Shown: one piece after another, positions 1-9,836 of the stretch
How the letters are laid out: every line of letters begins with the position of its first letter
How positions within the stretch are numbered: the first letter of the stretch is position 1
Assembly (NCBI RefSeq): GCF_000384255.1
Contig: NZ_KB913035.1
Span: forward strand, 719,362-783,361
Length of the DNA: 64,000 bases
Direction of reading: 5' to 3'
From: Methylotenera mobilis 13
Lineage (GTDB): Bacteria; Pseudomonadota; Gammaproteobacteria; Burkholderiales; Methylophilaceae
Position numbers and translations under genes: made by a program
The notes under the pieces: model-generated
Seen by the model: only the letters and a program-made list of their open reading frames with translations
What the model was told of the DNA's origin: nothing
Databases searched by the model: none

Positions 1-26
1 TTACTTTCGTGCGGTTTATTTGCCAT
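1..26 (-). CDS. possible start of a gene running off the left edge
   Basis: An ATG on the minus strand opens a frame (M-A-N-K-P-H-E-S) that runs out of the window without a stop. It lies about 100 bases downstream of the CNNM-protein gene on the same strand, so it could be the next gene of that unit. No clear Shine-Dalgarno is visible and eight residues are far too few to name a product. It may not be a gene at all. Confidence 0.25.
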
Positions 27-126
27 AGTATGAATCTATTTTGAGCCAAACTGTAAAAAATTCAAGTGTAATTTGATGTATCTTGATGTGATCGTACTAC
101 GTAGTTGCAATAATCAATTGCAGAGA

Positions 127-1398
127 CTAAGGGAATATTTTGACGCTTTTTACAATTCTATCTTGAGTTTGCAGTATTTCGAGTCGGTGAGCGCCAATTT
201 TAAAGCTAGTATTAGGCTCAGGAATGTCTTCAAAATGTTCAAGAATCAAACCATTAAGTGTACGTGGCCCATCTAAAGGTAAATCAAGATTTAATTTTTT
301 ATTGAGGTCGCGTAATGTGCTGGTGCCATCAGCTAGCCAACTACCGTCTTCTTCTTGATGATAGCCACTGCGACGTGAAGGTAACTGTGTACTAAAGTCG
401 CCAATTACTTCTTCTAAAATGTCTTCCAATGTGACCAAGCCTTTTAGTTCACCATATTCATCAACGACTAGCGCAATACGTTCGTGATTTTCTTGGAACT
501 GTTGAATTTGCGTAAATAGAGGCGTGCCTGATGGTACGAAATAAGAGTCATCTATCACCTCGAGTAAAGCTGCCTTATCAAAATCATCTCGTTGATGATG
601 CTCGCGTAACTGGTTGATGACTTTACGTACTTGCAAAATACCAATGATTTCTTCAGACTCGCCTTGTCGCACTGGTAAGCGTGTGTGCTGTGTGTTTGTG
701 ATGTGATTTAAAATATCATCGATCGATGCGTCAAAGTTAATGCTTTCAATCATGGTGTGAGCTGTCATGACATCATCTACCGTAATTTTTTCTAGCTCAA
801 ATAAATTTAATAAAATTGTGCGATGCTTCTTGGGCATAAAGTGGCCAGCATCTGTGACTATGCTACGCAGTTCATCCATGGTAAGTGACTGAGTTGGAGC
901 ATCGAAGTTAACTTTTACTCTGAGTACACGCAATAAGCCAACAACGAATAAATTAACAAACCATACGATAGGGTAGAGTGCTTTAAGCAGAGGATACAAA
1001 ATATAGCTGCAAAAGAAAGCAAGTTTTTCTGGGTATGCAGCTGCAATCACTTTAGGAGATATTTCACTGAAGACTAAAATCGCAAATGTCACCGTCATCG
1101 TGCCAAACATCAATGTCCACTCACCCTCACCAAACAACTCTACGACGATAATGGTGACTAAGGTGGCCGATGCTGCGTTGGCAAAGTTGTTACAAAGCAA
1201 AATGACACCCAAAAGTTTGTCAGTTTTAAGCAACAAAAATGTTGCGAGCCTTGCGCCACGATGTCCTTGATTTGCCAAATGTTTTAAACGATAGCGATTG
1301 ACAGACATCAGGCTGGTTTCAGCCAGTGAGAAAAATCCAGAAATTAAAAGCAGAACGGCAAGCGCGCCAAGCTGCCAAGAAATAGGTATGTTGTTCAA
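127..1398 (-). CDS. CNNM/CorB-type transporter with CBS pair and CorC domain
   Basis: 423 residues with the CNNM (DUF21) - CBS - CBS - CorC_HlyC architecture. The membrane part has hydrophobic segments at about 8-28, 62-85, 97-120 and 130-160. The CBS pair lies at about 205-335 and includes V-V-D-E-Y-G followed by a T-L-E-D-I-L-E-E stretch. The CorC/HlyC domain follows from about 350. The family is linked to magnesium/cobalt efflux or resistance; some members are still labelled hemolysin-like. It acts in the inner membrane with the CBS part in the cytosol. The start is TTG without a clear ribosome site; the first in-frame ATG (residue 31) would cut into the first membrane segment, so TTG is preferred. 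A paralogue lies at 22124-23440. Confidence 0.85.
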   Translation of the reverse strand: MNNIPISWQLGALAVLLLISGFFSLAETSLMSVNRYRLKHLANQGHRGARLATFLLLKTDKLLGVILLCNNFANAASATLVTIIVVELFGEGEWTLMFGTMTVTFAILVFSEISPKVIAAAYPEKLAFFCSYILYPLLKALYPIVWFVNLFVVGLLRVLRVKVNFDAPTQSLTMDELRSIVTDAGHFMPKKHRTILLNLFELEKITVDDVMTAHTMIESINFDASIDDILNHITNTQHTRLPVRQGESEEIIGILQVRKVINQLREHHQRDDFDKAALLEVIDDSYFVPSGTPLFTQIQQFQENHERIALVVDEYGELKGLVTLEDILEEVIGDFSTQLPSRRSGYHQEEDGSWLADGTSTLRDLNKKLNLDLPLDGPRTLNGLILEHFEDIPEPNTSFKIGAHRLEILQTQDRIVKSVKIFP

Positions 1399-1552
1399 AG
1401 TATTATTTGATGGTTACTACGAAGATGTAGTGTATACGTGATGGGGTATTAGAAGCAAGTGCTGTAATTTTCAGTTACTTCATCTCTGCTTGATGAGTGA
1501 TGTAGCAGCATCAGTATCTTGTTGTTTTGAATGGTAGGGTAGGTGATTAAAT

Positions 1553-1597
1553 CCGCTACAGCATCTTAATTCAATCAATATTAAGTCGCTGTAGCGG
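1553..1597 (-). terminator. hairpin downstream of secF
   Basis: Arms CCGCTACAGC and GCTGTAGCGG (10 bp, perfect) enclose a second complementary pair, CTTAAT/ATTAAG, separated from them by a 2-base mismatch. It begins 11 bases past the secF stop. On the minus strand the hairpin is followed by ATTTAATC, a weak T-tract, so the termination role is likely but the U-run is poor. Confidence 0.6.
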
Positions 1598-1608
1598 CTG
1601 AGTGTTAC

Positions 1609-2574
1609 TTAAGCAAACTCTGATGGGTCTGGTTCAGCAACAGCTTCTTTTTTCTCGCCCTCTTTCTTTTCAACATCACTCATTAAGTTGGCGCGGCTAA
1701 TACCTAACCACATGGCAATCGGGCAAGCCACCAGTACTGAAGAGTAAATGCCAAATAAAATACCAATGGTAAGTGCTAGTGCAAAGTTATGTAGTACCTC
1801 ACCACCAAACAATAACATCGATAACACCATGAGTTGCGTTGAGAAGTGTGTAATCACGGTACGAGACATGGTGCGTGTAATCGCGTTATCAATCACTTGC
1901 GTTACACCTGCTTTACGCATTTTGCGGAAGTTCTCACGGACTCGGTCAAACACCACCACAGACTCGTTAACAGAGTAACCCAATACTGCGAGTACAGCGG
2001 CTAGCACGGTCAAGTTGAATTCCCATTGGAAGAATGCAAAGAAACCTAAGATGATAATCACATCATGCATGTTTGCGATAATGGCCGCAACAGCAAAGCG
2101 CCACTCAAAGCGCATGGCTAGATAAATCATGATACCAGCGATTACTAAGAGTAAAGCTAGTGAGCCTTTTTCATATAGTTCAGCACCGACTTGTGGGCCG
2201 ACAAACTCAATACGGCTCATCTGTACTGAGCTATCTACTGCTTTCAAAGAGCCTAGCACTTTGTCAGAAAGTTGTGCGCCGGTGAGGCCTGCTCTTACCG
2301 GTAAGCGAATCAATACATCACGACTAGTACCAAAGTTTTGTACTGTGGCGTCTTTTAAACCGATACCGTCAATTGTTGTACGAATCTTATTGAGGTCAGC
2401 CGCATGAGGGTAGTTCACTTCAATCATGGTGCCGCCAGTGAAGTCCACACCAAAATTCAAACCTCTAGTTGCCAAAAAAACGATGGCAAGAATGAATGTG
2501 ATCATGGAGATGGCCGTCGTTAGGCGGCCATAGCTCATGAACGGGATGTCTTTTTTTACTCTAAAAAATTCCAT
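1609..2574 (-). CDS. secF: protein translocase subunit SecF
   Basis: 321 residues, the usual length for SecF. With SecD and YajC it forms the inner-membrane complex that uses the proton gradient to finish protein export through SecYEG. An N-terminal membrane segment (about 18-37) is followed by the family motif G-V-D-F-T-G-G, a periplasmic P4-like domain to about 130, and five more membrane segments with the G-Y-S-V-N-E-S-V-V-V-F-D-R signature. The C-terminus is charged (K-K-E-G-E-K-K-E). ATG start with a weak GAG ribosome site. It lies 47 bases downstream of secD and is the last gene of tgt-yajC-secD-secF, an order conserved in proteobacteria. Confidence 0.97.
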   Translation of the reverse strand: MEFFRVKKDIPFMSYGRLTTAISMITFILAIVFLATRGLNFGVDFTGGTMIEVNYPHAADLNKIRTTIDGIGLKDATVQNFGTSRDVLIRLPVRAGLTGAQLSDKVLGSLKAVDSSVQMSRIEFVGPQVGAELYEKGSLALLLVIAGIMIYLAMRFEWRFAVAAIIANMHDVIIILGFFAFFQWEFNLTVLAAVLAVLGYSVNESVVVFDRVRENFRKMRKAGVTQVIDNAITRTMSRTVITHFSTQLMVLSMLLFGGEVLHNFALALTIGILFGIYSSVLVACPIAMWLGISRANLMSDVEKKEGEKKEAVAEPDPSEFA

Positions 2575-2621
2575 AGTATCTGCTCTATTTTTTGACTGAG
2601 GGCGCTAGTTAACTGGAGCGC

Positions 2622-4451
2622 TTAACCAATTGAAAGGTGAGTTGTTTTACGACGGCTACCGTAGATCCAGTTAACAATTGCGCGAGAAACGACCACCGCA
2701 CTGAACATCGAAGTCAGAATCCCAAGCACATGCACGACAGCAAAGCCTTTAACAGGGCCTGAGCCAAATAGGAACAGTGCAATACCTGCAATCATTGTGG
2801 TCACGTTAGAGTCTAGAATCGTATCCCAGGCGCGATCATAACCAATATGGATTGAAGCCTGAGGTGTATTGCCGCTGCGTAGTTCTTCCCTGATACGTTC
2901 GTTAATCAGTACGTTAGCATCAATCGCCATCCCTAAGGTTAGCGCTACTGCAGCTAAGCCAGGCAAAGTGAGCGTTGCTTGCAACATCGACAATACGGCA
3001 ACCAATAACAGTAAGTTGATGCCTAGTGCCAATACTGAAATTCCACCAAATGCTACATAGTAAATAATCATGAACACAGCAATCGCTGCAAAGCCCCACA
3101 GTGTAGAGTGCATACCGCGCTTGATGTTTTCTTCACCCATACTAGGGCCAACAGTACGCTCTTCAATAATATCCATAGGTGCGGCTAGCGCACCAGCGCG
3201 TAATAGAAGTGAAATGTCGGTAGCTTCTTGAGTGTTCGCCATGCCTGAAATTTGTACGCGACCGCCACCGATTTCTTCATTAATCACTGGTGCGGTGACT
3301 ACTTCGGTGTTGCCTTTTTCAATCAGTAAAATGGCCATGCGTTTGCCCACGTTCTCACGTGTTACTTGTTGGAACACGCGCGCACCGCGAGCATCGAGCG
3401 TGACATTAACGACAGATTGTCCAGTTTGATTATTCACGCCAGGGCCTGCATCGGTGATGTAGTCACCTGTGAGTACCACGTTCTTCTTCACTAAGATGGT
3501 GCCGCCTTCGCGGTCTTTAAATGCGTCAGTACCCATTGGCGCTTGACCTTGTGCTGCTTTTTCCAAAGTCATGGCATCAGATTTTTCTTCATCAACTAGA
3601 CGGATTTCAAGCGTAGCCGTGCGACCTAAAATCTCTTTCGCTTTCGCTGTATCTTGCACGCCAGGTAGTTGAACCACTACGCGGTCTGCACCTTGCTGTT
3701 GGATAATCGGTTCGGCAACACCTAGCTCGTTAATACGATTATGCAATGTTTGAATATTTTGCTTTAGTGCAAACTCCTGAATGCGTTTTTGTTCAACAGC
3801 ATTCAATGAGGCACTCAACACCATGTTATCGCCGTCAACACTGTCTTTAAGCGTGAGGTCTGGATATTGATTGCTAATAATTTTCTTTGCTTTAGTAAGT
3901 TCAGAAGCGCTAGTAAAACGAATCTGTACGGTTTGTCCTTCACGCGTCACGCCTGCATATGAAACGCGCTCTTTACGTAAAGCTGTTCTAAAGTCACCTA
4001 CAAAACGCTCAGCAGCTTTGTCTAAAGCTGCTTTCATGTCGACTTGTAGAAGAAAGTGCACGCCACCGCGTAAATCTAAGCCTAAGTACATTGGTTTTGC
4101 GCCAATACTACGTAACCATTCTGGTGAGCGAGATAACAGGTTTAGCGCTACTGTGTAGTCACTACTTAAGTTTGCCTGTAATACATCTTTGGCCTTGATT
4201 TGCGTGTCGGTATTTGCAAAGCGAGCCTTGACGCCACGTGCATCCAAGTAAATGCCGTCGTATGCGATTTTTTCTTGTTGAAGAATCTGTTCTACTTGCG
4301 CTAGTAAAGCAGGGTCAACTTTACTTGTGCTTTTTGCAGGGGTGACTTGAATAGCAGGTGACTCCCCAAACATATTTGGAATGGTGTAAATTAGCCCCAT
4401 CAGAATCATGAAGACAACAAAAATGTTTTTCCACAGCGGGTAGCGGTTCAT
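2622..4451 (-). CDS. secD: protein translocase subunit SecD
   Basis: 609 residues, similar to E. coli SecD. An N-terminal membrane anchor (about 8-27) precedes a large periplasmic region holding the L-G-L-D-L-R-G-G motif near residue 123 and the P1 head domain. Six C-terminal membrane segments follow, with the signature A-I-D-A-N-V-L-I-N-E-R-I-R-E-E-L. It works with SecF to pull exported proteins out of the SecYEG channel on the periplasmic side. ATG start; 81 bases separate it from yajC upstream. Confidence 0.97.
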   Translation of the reverse strand: MNRYPLWKNIFVVFMILMGLIYTIPNMFGESPAIQVTPAKSTSKVDPALLAQVEQILQQEKIAYDGIYLDARGVKARFANTDTQIKAKDVLQANLSSDYTVALNLLSRSPEWLRSIGAKPMYLGLDLRGGVHFLLQVDMKAALDKAAERFVGDFRTALRKERVSYAGVTREGQTVQIRFTSASELTKAKKIISNQYPDLTLKDSVDGDNMVLSASLNAVEQKRIQEFALKQNIQTLHNRINELGVAEPIIQQQGADRVVVQLPGVQDTAKAKEILGRTATLEIRLVDEEKSDAMTLEKAAQGQAPMGTDAFKDREGGTILVKKNVVLTGDYITDAGPGVNNQTGQSVVNVTLDARGARVFQQVTRENVGKRMAILLIEKGNTEVVTAPVINEEIGGGRVQISGMANTQEATDISLLLRAGALAAPMDIIEERTVGPSMGEENIKRGMHSTLWGFAAIAVFMIIYYVAFGGISVLALGINLLLLVAVLSMLQATLTLPGLAAVALTLGMAIDANVLINERIREELRSGNTPQASIHIGYDRAWDTILDSNVTTMIAGIALFLFGSGPVKGFAVVHVLGILTSMFSAVVVSRAIVNWIYGSRRKTTHLSIG

Positions 4452-4532
4452 AGTCAGACTCTAGTCAACGGTTTGCAATTGCTTTGTAGCAATTGCAAAG
4501 TGTTTAATAAATTTGTAGATAGATACTTTGAA

Positions 4533-4847
4533 TTAAATACTTTTAATCGTACCTTTTGGCAATGCACTTTGAATCGCATGCTTTTGAACGGTAATTTCAG
4601 TATTCGGTGCAATTTCAACAGTGACAAAAGCGTCGGTGACTTTAGTGATTTTCCCAACAATACCGCCAGAAGTAACGACTTCATCACCTTTTTGCAAAGC
4701 GGCAATCATGTTGCGTTGCTCTTTAGCTTGTTTCATTTGAGGGCGAATAATCATGAAGAAGAACAGCAGAAAAATCACGATTAATGGCAAGAAGCTAGTG
4801 AAGTCTGTGGCAGGTGCTGTTGCAGCATAAGCATTTGAAATAAACAC
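4533..4847 (-). CDS. yajC: preprotein translocase subunit YajC
   Basis: 104 residues: a short N-terminus, one membrane helix at about 18-38 (rich in Leu, Ile and Phe), then the family signature R-P-Q-M-K-Q-A-K-E and a small cytosolic beta domain (G-D-E-V-V-T-S-G-G-I-V-G-K-I). YajC is the accessory subunit of the SecDF-YajC complex. It sits between tgt and secD in the conserved order. Confidence 0.95.
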   Translation of the reverse strand: MFISNAYAATAPATDFTSFLPLIVIFLLFFFMIIRPQMKQAKEQRNMIAALQKGDEVVTSGGIVGKITKVTDAFVTVEIAPNTEITVQKHAIQSALPKGTIKSI

Positions 4848-4954
4848 GATATAACTCTCTTAAAAAATAAACTTAAAATAATCTAAAAATCAGCCTTTAA
4901 TTCTAGCACATACTGTATGTGAATGCAGATGGTGCGAATATGGACTCAATTAAA

Positions 4955-6103
<1,149 letters not shown>

Positions 6104-6237
6104 TTAGTTTGTAGGCTAGCCAGTTTGTGTGCCTGCATACAAGCTTCAATATTGAGTTGCTTATAATGAGTCTTAGTGAAAACTATTTTAATCGAATATA
6201 CTCAAAGATTAAGTGTTAAATAAATAACGGAGGATAT

Positions 6238-6888
6238 ATGAAAAATACGATGATTTTAGGTTCATGCTTACTGGCCTTTGTGCTTGGGGGATGCGCCAAT
6301 ATGACTGAAACGCAAAAGGGTACTGCTAAAGGTGCTGCGATTGGCGCTGGTACTGGTGCCGTGATCGGTGCGATTGCTGGCAAAGGTAAAGGTGCTGCGA
6401 TTGGTGCTGCTGTTGGTGCGGGTGTGGGTGCCGTAGCTGGTAATGTATGGACTAAACGCCAAGAAGAACAAAAAAGACAAATGGAAGAAGCAACGGCAGG
6501 CACTGGCGTAGGTGTGACGCAAACAGCGGATAACCGTCTAAAACTGGATATCCCTAGCGATATTTCTTTTGACGTGGGTCGTGCTGATATCAAGTCAAAT
6601 TTCAGAACCGTGCTAGATACTTTTGCGACTAGTTTAGTGAAAAATCCAGCAAGTAATGTAACCGTTATCGGCCATACAGATAGCACTGGTAGTGACGCTG
6701 TTAACAATCCATTATCATTGAATCGTGCTGCAAGCGTTCGTGACTATGTTGTCGCACGTGGCGTACAGTCAAGTCGAATAGTGATTGATGGTCGTGGTTC
6801 TCGCGAGCCTTTGGTGTCTAATGATACAGCTGCGAATAGAGCAAAAAATCGTCGCGTAGAGATTTTCGTCGCAGAGCCCGCTAATTAA
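6238..6888 (+). CDS. OmpA-family lipoprotein with glycine-zipper region (YiaD-like)
   Basis: 216 residues. A lipoprotein signal ends in L-G-G-C with the lipidated cysteine at 19. Residues about 29-68 form glycine-zipper repeats (G-A-A-I-G-A-G-T-G-A type). From about 100 the chain is a peptidoglycan-binding OmpA domain with G-H-T-D-S-T-G, L-S-x-x-R-A-A-S-V and N-R-R-V-E-I. It probably links the outer membrane to the cell wall; the architecture matches YiaD-type lipoproteins rather than Pal of the Tol system, which lacks the zipper. A strong ribosome site, GGAGGA, sits 3 bases before the ATG. It stands alone, divergent from tgt and closed by its own terminator. Confidence 0.9.
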   Translation: MKNTMILGSCLLAFVLGGCANMTETQKGTAKGAAIGAGTGAVIGAIAGKGKGAAIGAAVGAGVGAVAGNVWTKRQEEQKRQMEEATAGTGVGVTQTADNRLKLDIPSDISFDVGRADIKSNFRTVLDTFATSLVKNPASNVTVIGHTDSTGSDAVNNPLSLNRAASVRDYVVARGVQSSRIVIDGRGSREPLVSNDTAANRAKNRRVEIFVAEPAN

Positions 6889-6930
6889 CAAACAATTTAA
6901 TTTATTAAAAAATTGTGATTTAAAGTACTA

Positions 6931-6964
6931 AACAAAGCCGGCAAATATGCCGGCTTTGTTTTTG
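6931..6964 (+). terminator. rho-independent terminator after the OmpA-like gene
   Basis: Perfect stem AACAAAGCCGGC / GCCGGCTTTGTT around a short AAATAT loop, followed by TTTT. It isolates the lipoprotein gene from pssA. Confidence 0.92.
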
Positions 6965-7109
6965 AAGTCGATATTTTTAAGAAGGTGATCGGATGTTAAA
7001 GTGAGGGCTAAATTGAGATTCTCTAAAGGGTTAACCCAAATTTGATTTCAAGTATCACTACAGGCTTTGTTATACTAATCAAAATTAAAGAATTATCATA
7101 TATAAAGGT

Positions 7110-7916
7110 ATGATACGAAACATGATTGAATCAAAGCAAAAACCATCTCGTCGTAATTCAGATTCGCCATCTTTGCGTGAGCGAGGCATTTATTTGCTGC
7201 CTAATTTATTTACCTCGGCTGCTCTGTTTGCTGGGTTTTACGCGATTGTACAGGCGATGAACGGCAACTTTGAGCTAGCTGCAATTGCAATTTTTATTGC
7301 GATGGTGATGGATGGCCTGGATGGACGTGTTGCGCGTATGACAAATACGCAAAGTGCTTTTGGTGCGGAATACGATAGCTTGTCAGATATGGTGTCGTTT
7401 GGTGTGGCGCCAGCCCTTATTTTGTATGTTTGGGCACTGAAACCTTTAGGTAAGCTAGGATGGCTGGCTGCTTTTATCTATTGTGCTTGCGCAGCACTTA
7501 GACTTGCGAGATTTAACACTAAGCTAGATGATGTTAATCAAGATAAGCGTTATTTCCAAGGCTTGCCTAGCCCTGCCGCTGCTGCTTTGTTAGCAGGTTT
7601 TGTGTGGGTGTCTTATGAGTATGGCGTGAGTGGTCGTGATGTGTTTTTTGGTGTACTTAAAATGAAGTGGATGGCGTGGTGTATCACTGTATTTGCTGGG
7701 GCTTCTATGGTGAGTGACCTGCGTTATTACAGCGGTAAAGATATTAATTTAAAAGCTAGTGTGCCATTTTTTGTGATTCTAGGCATTATGTTAGCGTTTG
7801 TGCTTATTTCATATAGCCCACCAGAGGTGTTGTTTTTGATTATGACTCTCTATGCGCTTTCTGGGTATGCAATGTGGTTACGAGGTAAGTTTACGTCAAT
7901 GACTGCACCCAAATAA
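7110..7916 (+). CDS. pssA: CDP-diacylglycerol--serine O-phosphatidyltransferase
   Basis: 268 residues; an integral membrane enzyme making phosphatidylserine from CDP-diacylglycerol and serine, the precursor of phosphatidylethanolamine. The CDP-alcohol phosphotransferase motif D-G-x2-A-R-x8-G-x3-D-x3-D is complete: D71, G72, A75, R76, G85, D89, D93. About eight hydrophobic segments. The start is uncertain: AAAGG lies only one base before the first ATG and 13 bases before a second ATG at 7122. The neighbour leuA is typical of betaproteobacteria, but here an independent promoter and leader lie between the two. The sequence TATACT at 7071-7076 could be its -10 box; no good -35 is evident. Confidence 0.93.
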   Translation: MIRNMIESKQKPSRRNSDSPSLRERGIYLLPNLFTSAALFAGFYAIVQAMNGNFELAAIAIFIAMVMDGLDGRVARMTNTQSAFGAEYDSLSDMVSFGVAPALILYVWALKPLGKLGWLAAFIYCACAALRLARFNTKLDDVNQDKRYFQGLPSPAAAALLAGFVWVSYEYGVSGRDVFFGVLKMKWMAWCITVFAGASMVSDLRYYSGKDINLKASVPFFVILGIMLAFVLISYSPPEVLFLIMTLYALSGYAMWLRGKFTSMTAPK

Positions 7917-7977
7917 CTGGCTATATTACATAAGATTTATTGATCATCATGATAAATAAATTCAAATACTTAAGCAC

Positions 7978-8006
7978 TTGCGAAACGCCTTAAAAAACAT
8001 TATATT
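7978..8006 (+). promoter_or_regulatory. sigma-70 promoter of the leu leader/leuA unit
   Basis: TTGCGA (7978-7983), a 17-base spacer, then TATATT (8001-8006). The expected transcription start is around 8013-8016, i.e. at or within about 3 bases of the leader-peptide ATG at 8016. The leader would then be translated from a nearly leaderless message, which would explain why no Shine-Dalgarno precedes it. Confidence 0.65.
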
Positions 8007-8015
8007 GCTAGTACT

Positions 8016-8123
8016 ATGTTCAATTTAAATATTACATTTACTCAATACGCACTTCATTTTCATGCAAGTGCAGTTCTGCTGCGCAATTTATTTGCGTTAC
8101 GTCTTCTTAGTTTCCTGCGCTAG
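8016..8123 (+). CDS. leucine-rich leader peptide upstream of leuA
   Basis: A 35-codon frame, ATG to TAG, in the 337-base gap between pssA and leuA. Nine of 35 residues are leucine, and seven of these fall in the last 15 codons (V-L-L-R-N-L-F-A-L-R-L-L-S-F-L-R). Codons are CTG, TTA and CTT, with two adjacent Leu pairs. Known leu attenuators place Leu codons so that a ribosome short of charged tRNA-Leu stalls and alters downstream RNA folding; this frame fits that role by content and position. No ribosome-binding site is visible, but the predicted transcript begins at the ATG. That it controls leuA is inference. Confidence 0.72.
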   Translation: MFNLNITFTQYALHFHASAVLLRNLFALRLLSFLR

Positions 8124-8135
8124 TGCGCAGACTAA
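8079..8135 (+). promoter_or_regulatory. alternative RNA hairpins around the leader stop codon
   Basis: Segment GCGCAG (8125-8130) can pair with CTGCGC at 8115-8120, giving a hairpin around the stop codon that is extended by TTAGT/ACTAA. It can equally pair with the identical CTGCGC at 8079-8084 inside the Leu codons. A third hairpin, CGCAA/TTGCG (8082-8096), competes with the latter. Such mutually exclusive pairings are expected of an attenuator. A classical U-run terminator is not seen before leuA, so the output could be translational or Rho-dependent. Confidence 0.5.
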
Positions 8136-8253
8136 ACACACTCAAAATTTAAGTATTACTTCGCGCATTCACTATTTTAAGTGAGTTGCCAGCTACCAGC
8201 CTGTTATTTAAAGCGGTGATAGGCTGAAATAAAATAAAACTAAGGTAATTATC

Positions 8254-9792
8254 ATGACACAAGACCAAATTATAATTTTTGATACGACATTGCGTGATGG
8301 CGAGCAAAGCCCAGGCGCAGCAATGACCAAAGAAGAAAAAATCCGCATTGCACGCCAGTTAGAAAAGTTAGGCGTTAATGTGATTGAAGCTGGTTTTGCT
8401 GCAGCAAGCCCAGGTGATTTTGATGCGATTCACGAAATTGCAAAAATCATTAAAAACTCAACTGTCTGTTCATTAGCACGAGCTAGCGAGAATGATGTGC
8501 GCCGTGCTGGTGAGGCAATTAAGCCTGCCGCTAAAGGACGTATTCATACCTTTATTGCCACCAGCAAAATCCATATGGAAAATAAACTTCGTATGACAGA
8601 AGACCAAGTGGTTGAACGTGCAGTGCAGGCGGTGAAATGGGCATTGGAATATACGGATGATGTCGAGTTTTCAGCTGAAGATGCAGTGCGTTCAGAGATG
8701 GACTTCTTGATTCGTGTGTTTGATGCAGTGATTCAAGCTGGCGCAAAAACGATTAACGTGCCAGATACAGTAGGCTACTCTATTCCTGCACCATGGGGTG
8801 AACGTATGCGTGAGTTGATTGCACGCGTGCCAAATAGTCATAAGGTGGTGTGGTCAACACACTGCCATAATGACCTTGGCATGGCGGTTGCAAACTCATT
8901 GGCAGCTGTAATGGGGGGGGCGCGCCAAGTTGAATGTACGATTAATGGCTTGGGTGAACGTGCGGGTAATGCAAGTTTAGAGGAAGTGGTCATGGCGATA
9001 AAAACACGCAGTGACATTTTCAATTTGACAACAAGTATTGATACGACACAAATCGTTCCAACCAGCAAATTGGTTTCTTCAATTACAGGGTATCCTGTAC
9101 AGCCTAACAAAGCGATTGTGGGTGCAAATGCCTTTGCACATGAATCAGGCATTCATCAAGATGGTGTGTTGAAGCATCGTGAAACTTATGAAATTATGCG
9201 CGCTGAAGATGTGGGCTGGAATGCTAATAAATTAACCTTAGGTAAATTGTCTGGTCGCAATGCATTTAGAACACGCTTGAAAGAATTGGGTATTGAGCTT
9301 GAAACTGAAGACTTGTTAAATGCCGCGTTTGCACGTTTTAAAGATTTAGCAGACAAAAAATCTGAAATTTTTGATGAAGACTTGCATGCTTTGGTGAGTG
9401 ATGAGTTCGTTTCGGAAGCCACAGAGAATTATAAATTGGTGTATTTGCAAGTCGCATCGCAAACTGGCGAGGTGCCACACGCCTTGATTACAGTGAGCGA
9501 CAACGGTAGCGAGAAAAAGGCTGAAGCTGATGGCGGTGGCCCTGTAGATGCATCGTTTAAAGCAATTGAGCTTATTGTGAACAGCGGGGCTGAATTGTTA
9601 CTTTACTCAGTGAATAATATTACTAGTGGCACAGATGCACAGGGTGAAGTGACGGTGCGTTTATCAAAAGGTGGCCGTATTGTTAATGGGCAGGGTGCCG
9701 ATACTGATATTGTTGTGGCCTCTGCGAAAGCTTATTTGAATGGTTTAAATAAATTACACAGCAAGCTAGAGCGTGCGCACCCACAAGTGTAG
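8254..9792 (+). CDS. leuA: 2-isopropylmalate synthase
   Basis: 512 residues; condenses acetyl-CoA with 2-oxoisovalerate in the first committed step of leucine synthesis. The N-terminal TIM barrel carries [13 protein letters not shown] (residues 9-21) and the metal ligands of H-C-H-N-D-L-G. The signature G-L-G-E-R-A-G-N-A and the H-E-S-G-I-H-Q-D-G motif follow. The C-terminal region from about 390 is the regulatory LeuA dimer domain that binds leucine for feedback inhibition. AAGGT lies 8 bases before the ATG. A leucine-rich leader peptide precedes it. The downstream gene begins 44 bases later and may be cotranscribed. Confidence 0.97.
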   Translation: MTQDQIIIFDTTLRDGEQSPGAAMTKEEKIRIARQLEKLGVNVIEAGFAAASPGDFDAIHEIAKIIKNSTVCSLARASENDVRRAGEAIKPAAKGRIHTFIATSKIHMENKLRMTEDQVVERAVQAVKWALEYTDDVEFSAEDAVRSEMDFLIRVFDAVIQAGAKTINVPDTVGYSIPAPWGERMRELIARVPNSHKVVWSTHCHNDLGMAVANSLAAVMGGARQVECTINGLGERAGNASLEEVVMAIKTRSDIFNLTTSIDTTQIVPTSKLVSSITGYPVQPNKAIVGANAFAHESGIHQDGVLKHRETYEIMRAEDVGWNANKLTLGKLSGRNAFRTRLKELGIELETEDLLNAAFARFKDLADKKSEIFDEDLHALVSDEFVSEATENYKLVYLQVASQTGEVPHALITVSDNGSEKKAEADGGGPVDASFKAIELIVNSGAELLLYSVNNITSGTDAQGEVTVRLSKGGRIVNGQGADTDIVVASAKAYLNGLNKLHSKLERAHPQV

Positions 9793-9836
9793 TTTGTGAA
9801 TCTAGATGTGTTGTTGAAGCGAAGTCGGGTGAATCC

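Noticed and set aside
7936-7960. Terminator after pssA
   Set aside because: The A+T-rich inverted repeat has no G+C stem or T-tract; too weak to list.
8061-8180. Second frame overlapping the leu leader (begins M-Q-V-Q-F-C-C and has a lipobox-like V-S-C-A-S)
   Set aside because: It lacks a ribosome site, and the overlapping frame is leucine-rich in exactly the way expected of a leu leader, so this one is probably chance.
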